The notes below the pieces were generated by a model. That model saw only the letters and a list, made by a program, of their open reading frames with translations, searched no databases and was not told the DNA's origin. Positions 23,868 to 34,594 of a DNA stretch of 64,000 nt are shown here, in pieces (within the stretch, counting starts at the first letter, position 1; every line of letters starts with the position of its first letter). A program made the position numbers and the translations under genes. Source of the DNA: Corynespora cassiicola (taxonomy: Eukaryota; Ascomycota; Dothideomycetes; Pleosporales; Corynesporascaceae); assembly GCA_022059125.1 (NCBI GenBank), contig JAEUWY010000006.1, positions 3,162,001 through 3,226,000 of the forward strand, written 5' to 3'.

Positions 23868-26148
23868 TCAATCAAAGCTCTCCTTTAAACTGGACATGGG
23901 ACTGCGCATTCTCGACGGACTGCTAGTCCTGCTCTTCTTTCCACCGGACAGGCGCTCCCTGCTGTCTGTCCGCGCCATGAGCCCGCCCCTGTCAATGGCA
24001 TTGGTGAAGCCACCAGGCGGGGCGAGGCCGAGGCCGACACCCTGCGCCATAATATCCTTGCCGCTATCGAAATAGGACGGCGTGCCAGGATCAGCCAGAC
24101 CTGCCTTGATCTGCGGTGTAGCCCAGCCGGATGTGCGACCGATGCGCGAGCCATCAGATGAGTCGGAATGGTCGTTGTCGGAATCGGAGGCAAAGGATCC
24201 AAGCTCGAAATCGTTGGCGGCCTCGGGGTCATCGAGAACGCGGTCGTACGAGGGCGTGTTTCGGAGGCCAAAGAGCTTGCCAGCAAACCCGCGGCTTCGT
24301 TGAAGTGGACTGCGGCCCGAGCCACGGTTGGAGAAACGCCCACCTTTCTGGCCGGCAGTCTGCCTGCGATGGCGGCCGCAGGTCATGAAGACCACAATGA
24401 AGACGATGAGGAGAAATATTAGGAATCCAGGTATACGCCGGGGGTTCTCGGTAAACAAGTCGCTATGCCAGGAGTCTGACGAAGGGAGGTATTTGCCTCC
24501 AGGGTATTGGAAATCGGCGGGGATGACGCCGGGCTCGTTGCTGCCGAAACCAACGGCCAAGGCCTCCTCCGAAGGAGGTGGGACTTCACTAGAGGCATAG
24601 AGAATGGCCTTTCCCAGCGTCCAGCTCACCTCCTTGTCATTGATCTTGTTGACGGCTTGGAATGGGTCCAGGAACCCCTTCTCTTTACCAGCCACGGCCT
24701 TGGTCGTGTTCTGGCTGTCCTTCAAGCCTTCGATCCCAACTCGCGGAACACCGATGCCGTCATGCAGAACGTTTATGAGCCACGATGCCTTGAAGCAGAC
24801 CTCCCGCGCAGTCTCCTCATCGACCTTCTTTCCCCACTTCTTGTCATCAACTCCCTTTTCAATGTCTTCCCAGTCCTGGCTGCAGAATTCATCGACCAGT
24901 TGCTGGTAAAGCTTGAAATCATAGGGTTGGTCGTCCTTGTGCGCCATTTTGAAGATCTCGTGGGTTGTGTGCCAGTACTCTGAGACGCCGACAAAGTGGT
25001 TGACGTCGAAATCGATGGCGGGGACATGCTGGCCGTTGATGAGACAGGGCTGGTCCAGGCAAGCCTTGTCTTTCGCGAGCAAGGGATATGTCTGGTGCAG
25101 ACACTCGGAGAACTTGCCGGTTCCAACCAGATGAGTCTCATCCTCCTGGTCCTTTGACTCGACAGGTTTCCCGTCCGCGGTGACCTTGATTCCGGAGGGC
25201 AGACAGGGATCGGGCAGTTCATTCGAATCGGGACTCGAATCCAGCAATGCCTTGACATATTTCTTCCTAGCCTCATTCACGCCAAATCCGAGCCACGTTG
25301 TCACAAAGACCTGGTATTCCAAAGGCGCTCCATCAAGGGACCGTAGTCTCAGCAGAGTCAGATCGTCTGCATGCTTCTCGGCCTCGGTCGCATTCGGGGC
25401 AAACGCAATCTGTGAAGAGGCTCCCCCCATGTCTAGAAATCCGTAGGTGTGATGTCCCTTGCCGTGATCATTATCTTCTGCATTATCAAATCCGCCCAGC
25501 AAGTAGTTTGCGGCAATCCAGCCGTACAGACCCTCCGTCTCGCCGGGAATCACTTGGACGTGGAGATCACAATCCGGAAGCTGAAACTGTGTGTTCTTGC
25601 GAGCATAGTCGCAGACTTCGGCGAGGACGTCGTTTCGCTGTTGTTCAGGGAGTATGCGCATGCCAGCGGTGGCGAGGAGGAACAGAGGCGTTTCGGAGAC
25701 ATCGTCCAGGGGCACATGCTTGAGGGCATGGCTGAGGAGCTTATCGAGGTGGTCGGGGCCGACATCGTGAGGGTTTTCGCCAAAGGTAGAGATGCCTATG
25801 CGCCTATCGCATCAGCAAACCGCGCGCACCGCTCGGAGGCAGGTCGCAACGCACCTGGGTGAATCTTCTTTGTCCACTTCTTGTCCGTCTCGATCTCGGG
25901 GAGGCTATGCAGCTGCTTGTCGCTCGCCTTTGCGCGGGCTTTGTCGCTGTTCAGCCATCGATAGACGTGGACCCGCGTCCCCTATGCGCGGATTAGCTGT
26001 CTGGCACGCTCTCGAGGCGGCAGAAGACTTACAGAGGACCCAGCGTCCAGTATGACAGCATATCTCCCTGTGCGGCAAGGCTCGTCAGTCTCGGGGTCAC
26101 GGGGCGGCGGCGATAGGCGGGCAAAGGGGATTGCGTACACTTTCCCAT
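23868..26148 (-). CDS. YND1: Ynd1-type apyrase (GDA1/CD39 nucleoside di/triphosphatase)
   Basis: Golgi nucleotidase that hydrolyses NDP/NTP to support protein and lipid glycosylation. Exons on the complement: 26148-26139 (10 nt), 26067-26033, 25981-25855 and 25795-23868, giving 699 residues. The first exon encodes only MGK plus one base; joining gives MGKWRYAVILDAGSS, the classical family start. Apyrase regions visible are ACR1 DAGSSGTRV, ACR2 LATAGMRIL, ACR3 GETEGLYGWIAANYLL and ACR4 GFLDMGGASSQIAFAP, with the later AVGFGSNEPGV segment before a single hydrophobic helix near residue 490 (FLIFLLIVFIVVFM). That helix and the long Ser-rich cytosolic tail are the Ynd1 arrangement rather than Gda1. 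Without the tiny exon a false N-terminus would be read upstream. Confidence 0.9.
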
Positions 26149-27119
26149 CGGAGATGGCGAGGGCCGGAAAACTACCGATAAAGGCGCATGCAGCCAACAA
26201 AGGGGTGGAGGAGGAGGCGGAGGCTCTGGGCGAGATGGATAGGGGGCGAGGAAGCGATTGTAGTGGGTCGGAGGAGTGACAGAGGTAACGAGCGACGAGG
26301 GAACGGTGGTTGCGTGTCCTGGGGGGGAGGGGAAGGGCAAAATAGCGACAGGTCGAGGATCTATCCAGCAACGGGCAACGCCAAAGGGCACGCCCGCGCC
26401 CGTTTCAGGTTTAGCCGGCCCTCACCAATGACACCCCACGCCGCTCCGCCCCCCGCACCCGTCGCCATACACCCATACGATTGCATGGGACCGGCGGACG
26501 GTTCGCAGCTGGCACGTCTCGTCCTGCGGAGGAACTCTGCTGCTTTCCTCCAGCCTGCCGCCTGCCGCCTACCGCCTGCCGCTGCTCGAGGAGAAGAGCA
26601 ACGCAGCCGTGGGCGAGGGTTCAAAAATAGGTGCCACCCTCCATCATCCGTCGGTCGGTCATCCCACAATACGAGTGCAGCCACCAGAGAGTCTCCTCGT
26701 ATTCCCATCGTGGACACTTGATCCGGGTCGTGAGACGGAGGCATGCCGCATGCCAGAGCTGGCCCTCTGCTGGACGTTTCGCGTCGCCTTCATTCGGACG
26801 TTTTCTGGCAAGGATGCGCATGCCATGACCTCATCGTCTCAGCTTTCGTCACCCTGTGGAGTCCGCATCACTTTTTTTCGCGGCACCGCCTGACTAAGCC
26901 GGCCAGGGTGCTCTCGACTGGCATACATGCAGACGGCACTCGTGAGACACTATTGGTGTGGCATGACCTGGGTCGATGGGGGCCTCGACAATGGCCTTGG
27001 GGTCGAATAAGGCAGCAGCAGCAACAACAACGACAGCAGAACGAGGAATGTGAACTAACTTTCTTTATTCATTGCGCATGCCTCTTGGGGCTTTCCCCCT
27101 CCTCAGGTCGAACGCACGT
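26149..27119. other. Intergenic region, about 1 kb
   Basis: Promoter side of the apyrase gene and 3' flank of the amidotransferase gene. It is GC-rich at the left, with a CAG/CAA trinucleotide-rich patch at about 27013-27040. No open frame resembles a protein family. Confidence 0.55.
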
Positions 27120-27983
27120 CTAGTCCTCGAGTAGGAACCTCAGGAATGCCTTTGCTACTACGACTCCATCATGGTCCTTTGGCGACCGCTCCAGCGCGTC
27201 CCTGGCTTGCTCGTCGTTGAAGATGCCCTGTTCGTTCCTGAATGTCACCAACTTGGTCATGATGCCGTGGTTGAACTCTGGGTGTCCCTGCACCGAAATA
27301 TATCTTCCTTTCCTGTACATGCCCTGTACGAGACAACGTGGGGAAGCACCCAGCTTCTCGGCACCCTCGGGGTAGTCAAAGACAATATCCTTGTGCATCT
27401 GGTGGATGAACTGCAGTCGCGGTCAGTACGCCGTCTACCATGTACACACCATGGCTGGCAACATACAAGCGTGTCTTGCTGGAAGATTTCCTTGCCCTTT
27501 GCCGTCAACTCGACGGGAAGCACTGATACCTCCCAGCCGTCGTCGCTGCGACCAACCTTGGCACCCAGGGCCCGGCCCAAGATCTGGTGTCCAAAGCAGA
27601 CTCCGATGATGCGCACCCGGTCCTGCTGGAGCACCTTCTTGGTGAAGTCGACGAGCTTGAGCACCCACGGTATGTCTTCCCACGAGTTGTGCTCTGCCCT
27701 CGTCAGTTGTGCGGGGACAAAGAGATCCGGTTCAACACCTACTCGAGCCGCTAATCAGTATGGCATCGATCTTGTCGAGGTCCGGGTATTCCTGCTTGGT
27801 GACGACGTCGAACGCGCTAATTTCCAGGCCCTGGGTCGAAGACAGCAAATCTGGCTGCCCTAATGCATCCGCACCGGCTTGGAGCAGCGTCGTGTACATC
27901 CGCTCATAGGCGCCATGCTCGGCCACCACGTGGGGCGGAGGCGTGTCGGCTTCGAGGATGGCTATCCGTAGCGGTGGCTTCAT
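27120..27983 (-). CDS. Class I glutamine amidotransferase-like protein (YLR126C type)
   Basis: Stand-alone class I glutamine amidotransferase domain, a likely cytosolic glutaminase-type enzyme with unknown acceptor. Exons on the complement: 27983-27743, 27693-27467 and 27410-27120; introns of 49 and 56 nt; 252 residues. The nucleophile elbow is IIGVCFGHQILGRALG with the catalytic Cys. The His-Glu pair lies in VQGHPEFNHGI about 100 residues later. The donor at 27742 was chosen among several because it restores ISGSKHNSWEDIPW, the conserved strand-loop of this family. Fungal copies are often mislabelled GMP synthase, but the ATP pyrophosphatase half is absent. Divergent from the MFS gene with only 291 bp between start codons. 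Confidence 0.88.
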
Positions 27984-28274
27984 TTTTCTACCCTTTCTCT
28001 TCCTTCTCTTCTCTTCTTCCAGGGGGAAAAAAATGCAGGAACAGACAGATAGTCCAGAAGATATAAAGGTTGGCAAGGCTTATCATGCGGCGACATCGGG
28101 GTGGGTACTAGACTACATGGCGTTAGCAAATTCGGAAAGAATTCCGAGGCAGTCCGCGACCAGAGTCTGAGCTCATCTTTGTCAGAATGCCGCCATGCGA
28201 GGAGCTTTGACTCCCCAACCCTTCGAGGCCGACCTCTGCATCTTCCTGCACGAGAGCAGCGGGCTGCCAGCACC
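27984..28274. promoter_or_regulatory. Short bidirectional promoter, amidotransferase / MFS transporter
   Basis: 291 bp between two divergent ATG codons, so the two genes must share promoter space. The left edge holds a GA/CT-rich tract (about 27990-28022 on the + strand). No specific factor site is identified. Confidence 0.5.
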
Positions 28275-30420
28275 ATGGCTTCCTCGACTCGCGCAAACGG
28301 TAGCCACTCTACTGAGCGCACCCCGCTGCTCCGCCCGACTTCGGCCGAACGCCGGCAGAATGAGTCCGCCGTTGCGGAGGACGACGTCCACGCTACAGAT
28401 GCCGTCGGCCAAGGTGCCCTGCAGGTGCCTCAGTTTCCAGACCTGGGAAAGAGGAGGAGCTATTCTCACAGCCATTGGCTGGCCCCTGACGAAGATGCAG
28501 CCGGCCTCCCAGAACCCGAGGAGCCGGCGCAATTCCAGGACAACGGGCTGCTTAGCGGAATTTCCAGGACAAAGTTCCGATGCATATTCGGTGGCATAGT
28601 GCTAGGTTATTTTGTGAGTTGGCTTCTTGATAGCGCTAGACAGGCACGTGCTGATGAGATGATACCTTTACAGATAGCCATGTTCGATTCTACACTAATG
28701 GCATCTAGCCATCCCGTCATTACATCCTATTTCAATGCCTCAAATTCCGCCTCGTGGCTGTCGACGGCATTTTTGCTCACGTCGACTTCCCTCCAGCCGC
28801 TCTTTGGACGTGTCTCCGATACCATCGGACGCCGCCCACTGTATCTTGCAGGTCTTGTTTTCCTGGCGGCAACCACGGGATGGTGTGCACTCGCCCAAAG
28901 CATAGGGAGCTTCATCGCCGCGAGAGCCTTCTGCGGCCTGGGTGCTGGTGGCGTATTGGCCATGGGCAACATCATGACCAACGATCTTGTGAGCATTGAG
29001 GTGCGAGGCACTTACCAAGCCTACATCAGTCAGTGATCGTCTAAACCATCATTCTCAACAGCATTGACCATATCAACAGACTTGTTCTATGGCGGCGGCT
29101 CTGCTGCAGGCGCTGCTTTCGGCGGTTTCCTTTGCGATAGACTAGGCTGGCGCATGACTTTTGCCATCCAGATCCCTATCCTTGTCATCCTCTTCATCAA
29201 CGGCGTCTTGACCACGCCTTCTTCCCTCGGACCCAATCTAGCGAAGCGCTCTGGATTGGGCCTTCGCGATGCTTTCAAAGGCTTCGATGCCGCTGGCTCT
29301 GTCATGCTTACAGGATCTGTAGCATTTTTGATTCTGGGTCTCAACCTAGGAGGCAATGTATACCCTTGGAAGCACCCACTTGTGATATCTTCGCTCGTCA
29401 TTGCAGCGATAGCTGGCACAGTACTGGTTCAGGTCGAACGAAAAGCTACCAGGCCTGTCATGCCGTTAGCCATGCTGTCCAGCAAACCCCGCGGAAATTT
29501 GGTCTTCAACAACTTCTTCGCGCAGCTGGGTATAAACACAATCATCTTCAACGCCCCATTGTATTTTCAAGCAGTTAAGCTCGAGTCTCCATCCATGTCT
29601 GGATTCCGACTCGCAGGACCTTCTGTCGCCCTGACAGTCTGTGGTGTATCGGCCGGTTTTATCATGACAGCCACCGGAAGGATGAAGTGGTTGATAGTAA
29701 CGGGATCAGTCAGCATGTTGTTGGGAGGAATCTGCCTGTCAGTAATGTGGGATGGCATCCCTACATGGCTCGCAACCATTTTCCTCGTACCAGGCAGCGT
29801 AGGTCAAGGCCTCGCCTTCCCAGCCACCTCCCTAGCCGTCCTCGCAACAAGCACACAGGAGGACCAAGCCGTCATGACGAGTACTCTGACCCTATGGCGG
29901 AGCCTCGGAACCGTCATGGGCGTATCCTTCAGCAGCGTCATCCTCCAAAACGCCCTGACCGCCTACCTTGAAGCCTTCGTCACCGGCCCCGACAAAGCAG
30001 AGGTACGGATCTTTCCCCACACACCCACCTTCCCTCCAAAGAAGTCAAAACTGACCAAATTCGATATCCCTTTAGGTCATAGTCCGGGTCCGCAAATCGG
30101 TCCGCGCGATACTAGACCTCGACCCCAAGCACCAAAGCCAGGGTACGTACGAAGCCGCTATCACTTCCCCACCCACAAATACCTACCCGGAGTCTCTACA
30201 CAGCCACCCGTCCCCCCCACAACCCACCAAACTAATGCCCAGGCTAGTCATCGACGCTTACAGCATCGCCCTAAAAGTGACCTTCGCCTCGGCCATTGCC
30301 GTCTTCGTCATAGTAAACGTGCTCGTCGTCGCCATCAAACTGCCACATCTCAAGCGCAAGGCCCAGTCCGCGACCACCGACAACGACGACGATGACAATC
30401 ACGACGCAGGTCCCCACTAA
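28275..30420 (+). CDS. MFS transporter, vacuolar basic amino-acid / drug-type (14-TM)
   Basis: Proton-coupled major facilitator of the 14-helix class, probably moving amino acids or drugs across the vacuolar membrane. Exons 28275-28613, 28674-29028, 29080-30002, 30076-30146 and 30243-30420 give 621 residues. The N-terminal tail has an acidic dileucine-like ERTPLL at about residues 14-19, a known type of vacuole-sorting signal. Helix 1 contains GIVLGYFIAMFDSTLMASSHPVITSYF across the first splice site, and the loop 2-3 signature is FGRVSDTIGRRPLYL. The first intron is 60 nt, in phase 0 and stop-free. The fourth donor is ambiguous (30143 or 30147); 30147 keeps the frame into the last exon. Substrate cannot be read from the sequence; similarity to Vba/Fnx-type carriers is recalled, not computed. 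Confidence 0.87.
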
Positions 30421-32061
30421 ATGAGCTAGAAGAGAGTCGGTTCGGATAGAGTGGGGGAGAGGGCGTCCTGACGTTTCCTATGCGTCCGTCAGATTGACGG
30501 GGGCCTGCGGGTAAGCGTGATACGGCTCCTCTCGGAGGGGCAGTGCAGGGAGCGCGCACGACAGGACGAACGCAAAAAAAGGGGGGGTCTGTTGCAGTGG
30601 GGAAATATAGAGTGTGAGAGAGGTAAAAGGTTTGCAGGGGGTGAGTAAGCATTCGAGGAGGGGTGGTTGAAGGAGGCTGTGCGGACGTTTTGCACGCCCC
30701 GGTGTTATGTACCGAATAGAAATCTATCGCGTACTGTCGATCCAGATGGTTTATCTCACGAGGCATACTCTGAGCAATTTTATGGCTTTGAAAAAGGGGA
30801 AGAGGGGTGTCGCTGCATTGGGAGGTTGCGCCGGGGGGGGGTGCTCGTGCCTTGGAGTCTGCCTTGCCGTATCGTGCTGTGTAGGCGGGGGTGTGGTGCA
30901 TAATGTGCGCATTTGAATTTCACCAATTGTTGGCTTTGGATGGAGAACATGGCATTCTGTTGATGGGGGGGGAGGGTTTGTGCTGTGCGGACTTTCTGTT
31001 GGCTTACTGCCCTCCTTTCCCTTGTCTGGTTTTCGAAGACGGGCTTCGCCACTTTTGCATCGCTGCGGTGGGAAAACTGCTAGCTTGGTAGGGTGCCGTT
31101 GTTCGTCGTGATGGTGTTTTTTTTCTTCTCCGGGGGTTTTGTTTTGATTCAGAAATGGGTTGTGGGTGATATTGTAAGACATGGGTGGTGTTTGATGCTG
31201 AGGTGGGCGCAGTTTGTTTGGATCACTGTATGCGGTCGGTTCCAGAGAATCTGGGTCTTTGACTTGTCTGGTACTGTTTTTGAGGATGTCATAAATTTAG
31301 TGAAAGAGCTAGGATGCTGAGGTTTGGTAGAAGTTACGCAAATCGGATGTCGTGGCCGATGGCTTGAAGAGTAAAATGGAGGGACTTTGCGCAAGGTCTC
31401 CAAAGCTTTCTCGATCTAATTGGAAAGATCTAGCGGAGCTGATAGATTTTGACTCTAGAAATGTGACGATTAACTGATTGCTGTAAAGGATTGCATAAAC
31501 CGCTCTTGGTCTTCTAGATGATTCGATTAAGCAAACTACAGCCCAACACGGTGTGTGGTGTGGAAGTGCATTATCAAAGAAAAAGTAAAATATTCCTTCG
31601 CCTCGGTAAAATATTGCGGAGGTAAGTCTTCTGGTCCTCTTCTTGTTTTCATCTCTTGGGAAGGTCCTGCAGCAAAGTACCTACTTGATAAAAGTTGCAT
31701 TATACCCAGCACAATCCTTTCCCATTACCCTACATGAGCCATACTCTCCACCATGGCTCCCAAACTCAACTTCGAAAATTCAGTGCTAGGTAGAAAGGTA
31801 CAAACAGACAAAAGTTTTTCTTAATACAAAAACTGACACACAAACAGAAACAGAAACAGAAACAAATAAATGTGTTTCTCATCACACACACAAACAGAAC
31901 AAGAAAATGAGAGAACAAAGTAAAAGCAAGGAGTAAATACTATAAATAAGTGCTATCTTCGACCTAAGTTGAGGTATATCTGTCAAGACAACAATTGTGC
32001 AACGAAGATCGCTCTACGCACAAGCCGATCCAAACTACTCGCAGTTGAACTACTACAGAAG
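30421..32061. other. Long intergenic region, 1.6 kb
   Basis: Contains G/T-rich stretches near 30560-31160 and an A-rich region at 31790-31930 with a short AGAAAC repeat. A well-placed start (CCACCATGGCTCC, ATG at 31753) opens about 23 codons and could be a first exon of the next gene through a 261-nt intron (31798-32058), giving MAPKLNFENSVLGRK fused in frame to KMAEADK. That join is possible but unproven. Otherwise nothing is recognised. Confidence 0.4.
31845..31866 (+). repeat. Short tandem repeat, unit CAGAAA
   Basis: Three copies of CAGAAA followed by a CAAATA variant, within an A-rich leader about 200 bp upstream of the next ATG. A simple microsatellite. Confidence 0.7.
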
Positions 32062-32442
32062 ATGGCGGAAGCAGATAAGTTGGATGTATACGTTTTCGAA
32101 ATACCTTATTCAGATGTCGAGGGCAATCCTAGGAAGAAGAGCCGTGCTCTTTTCCTGCGCGTGGATGGCAAGCAAAGAGGAACAGCGTTCTTCATACGGG
32201 GAAGTGGAGTGGAGTGCGAACCGGACTACGACCCAACCGTCAGACACCTGAAAAAGATCGGGAAAATTCCAGTAGGCAAGAGGGACTGTCTTGAAACCAT
32301 AATCAAGGACAGTACCCATGTGAAAGGCCCTGCAAATGTCGAATACCGCTCCCCAGACACCACATTTGACGACTGGACGAAAACGGTGCTGAAACACGCC
32401 ACGGAAAAAGAATTCTATGAAGCATACCAGATCAAGGGTTAG
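32062..32442 (+). CDS. Small hypothetical protein, 126 residues
   Basis: Open frame from an ATG at 32062; the same frame is open back to 31969 without another good start. The protein is soluble, hydrophilic, rich in Lys, Asp and Glu, with no signal peptide or membrane helix. The pattern of a beta-rich first half (VYVFEIPYSDVEG, RALFLRVDGKQRGTAFFIRG) followed by a helical end (DDWTKTVLKHATEKEFYEAYQ) resembles the many short fungal orphan domain families, but I cannot name one. Codon usage looks like neighbouring genes. An upstream first exon may exist (see the preceding intergenic entry). Function unknown. Confidence 0.5.
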   Translation: MAEADKLDVYVFEIPYSDVEGNPRKKSRALFLRVDGKQRGTAFFIRGSGVECEPDYDPTVRHLKKIGKIPVGKRDCLETIIKDSTHVKGPANVEYRSPDTTFDDWTKTVLKHATEKEFYEAYQIKG

Positions 32443-32630
32443 CTCTGTCAAACTTAAATGGGGTCTTCAGATTGGCCTCGGAAGTGAAAGGATTTGAGCA
32501 AATTCGAAGATGATGAGGGGAGGGAAAAGACTCGCAATGTTGTACCTAGAGCCAGCCTTGGGTAACAAGCCAAATCCAGTAGAGAATGGAATAAACTCCC
32601 CCCCTTTTTCAATTCTCTAAAGTTATTGCC

Positions 32631-33785
32631 TTATAGAAGTCCTCCAATTTTTACTCTGCACATCCAGAGGAGATGCGAATGGGTCCAATAGACAGGCTTC
32701 ATGTGCTTGCACATAGCCCACAAGTGTCTGGTAAAGGGTTTACTAAAATCAGAGCACCACCACCTAAATGCGGCACCCATTTCGTACCAGGCAGGTGCCC
32801 AAACCATCGTCTCCCAGTCGATGATCCAGAGCTCATAGTCGGCAAGCTCGTCGACTGAAGCCGGCTCGCCAGAACCCTTGGGGGGCACGAGCAAGACGTT
32901 GGTATGATTGAGGTCTCTATGCGTGAGTGTGGAGCGTATGCAATCGCCGGGGCCCCGGAAGTTATTATGGAAGTTTCCCAAGATGCACTCGGCTTCTGGG
33001 GACATACTGGCCTCCCAGTTTTCCTCCCCTTTCCAAAACATCTTGTCGACAAGTATAATCTCAAAATGCTTCTTGGCCACATCTAGATAGTCTTCGTATG
33101 TGTGGTAGGGACCCAGTGACTCATCTTTGTATTCTGGTACTCCCCTGCTCCAACGAGGGAAGGGTTGGCCGTTGACCCGGCCATAATATTCTGGATGCGG
33201 GGGTGGGATGGAGCGCAGTAACGCCAGCTGCTGGCCGATTTTGTCGCAGAGCTTCACCTTGGCCTCATCTGACATGGCTTCCATTTTGTCCGTATCTAGG
33301 CCAATGCCGTCAATCCAGTCCGTGACTAGAAAGTAAATCTGTGGAACAGCCGAGCGGGGGACGTTGTGACGCTCCATATACTTTTCCGCATTGAAGCGAT
33401 CATGAGAAAAGCATGCATAGACCTTGGGCGTTCTAACAGCGTGATCTTGTAGGAATATGAGGTTCTCAGCTTCCTGTACGATGGATTTAGGTGGACCCCA
33501 TTTGACGGCATACACTCCATGAACACGGAATACGTGTGTGGGCATGTCGGGGTCAAAATCCGAGGGAGTTGCGGCATCAACATCCTCTCGCGTCGGAATT
33601 GGAGGCATAGACGGATCAATCGCATAGTACGGGAAGGGAATCTTGACCCACTCTTCCACCGGACTCCGTTGATGATATAGCATGTTAATCGTCTCGTAGT
33701 TGTTTGTAAGATAATGCTCTTTGAAGCTAGCCTTACTGTCAAATCCATAATGCTTAAGCATGAGATTTCTCACGAACTCAGTCAT
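32631..33785 (-). CDS. APH-like (aminoglycoside phosphotransferase / choline kinase fold) protein
   Basis: Kinase-like enzyme of the phosphotransferase (APH) superfamily, intronless, 384 residues from MTEFVRNL (ATG at 33785). The frame extends further upstream, but that extension is AT-rich and unlike the domain. The catalytic loop is LTHRDLNHTNVLLVP (Asp and Asn for catalysis and Mg), and the second metal site is LWIIDWETM, the DFG-equivalent of APH enzymes. A VYAVKWG strand near residue 100 carries the ATP-site lysine. Fungi hold dozens of such paralogues with unknown small-molecule or peptide substrates. The hydrophobic YEMGAAFRWWCSDF segment follows the usual place of the C-lobe helices. 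It converges on the small hypothetical gene, 188 bp between stop codons. Confidence 0.83.
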   Translation of the reverse strand: MTEFVRNLMLKHYGFDSKASFKEHYLTNNYETINMLYHQRSPVEEWVKIPFPYYAIDPSMPPIPTREDVDAATPSDFDPDMPTHVFRVHGVYAVKWGPPKSIVQEAENLIFLQDHAVRTPKVYACFSHDRFNAEKYMERHNVPRSAVPQIYFLVTDWIDGIGLDTDKMEAMSDEAKVKLCDKIGQQLALLRSIPPPHPEYYGRVNGQPFPRWSRGVPEYKDESLGPYHTYEDYLDVAKKHFEIILVDKMFWKGEENWEASMSPEAECILGNFHNNFRGPGDCIRSTLTHRDLNHTNVLLVPPKGSGEPASVDELADYELWIIDWETMVWAPAWYEMGAAFRWWCSDFSKPFTRHLWAMCKHMKPVYWTHSHLLWMCRVKIGGLL

Positions 33786-34594
33786 TTTTAGTAAGAAATA
33801 AGATGTCTGCTCGATACAAATGGCGGATAGTATATGGCGAGATAGGATGACAAAAGTCTGAAAGATGGTTGTCGAGTATAAGGTATGGGATGTGGATGAT
33901 TCGAATAAGAAGGAATTCATGAGAAGCTTTATACCTGCCTCTACATGCATCAACACCCAGAAACAAACCCTTTAATTTAAGAGGAAATTTATGTACGCGC
34001 CTTGGCGTAAGGGCGAGGTAGTCGTAGGAATGGGTTTCTACATGGAGCGGTCCCTCAAAGCTGCTACATCACTCGCAAGTCCAGCAAAAGGCTACGATGC
34101 CATTGGTGGGAATAAAATCCCGTTGCTCAAGATAGGAGCTAGTATGTGAAACGCAGAGAGGGTATTGTTTTTGAACTATCCTAGCCGTGAAATACAAAGG
34201 ATTGTATGTTGACCCAAGTACTCCAAACGAACTCAAAACCCACCATTGAACGAAAACTACCCTTGCAACGTTAGGTTGATGGTGATGCACCTCAAATACC
34301 TGACTAGCATGAGCTTCCTACCACGTCACAGTGGAGAAAACCCACAAGAAGACAACGCAGCAGATGAACAAACCCCCCTATTCCCATACACACTACACCA
34401 AAGCCCGGCTAGTGGCCCTTTCAAGACCCATACCCTCACTCAATCGAAGTAGCACATGAATCAGCACACTGAACAAGAAATCTCATCCCCGAATTCCACA
34501 ATAGATGCGCCATATCAAAGGCGGCACAGCCCAACAACACAAAGAATCCGCAAAACCCTCTGCCCCTCATCCCCACCTCCCCCAAAGACAAACC
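33786..34594. other. Intergenic region, 0.8 kb
   Basis: Promoter of the APH-like gene (right flank of its ATG) and 3' flank of the HD-domain gene. No gene or repeat seen. Confidence 0.55.
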
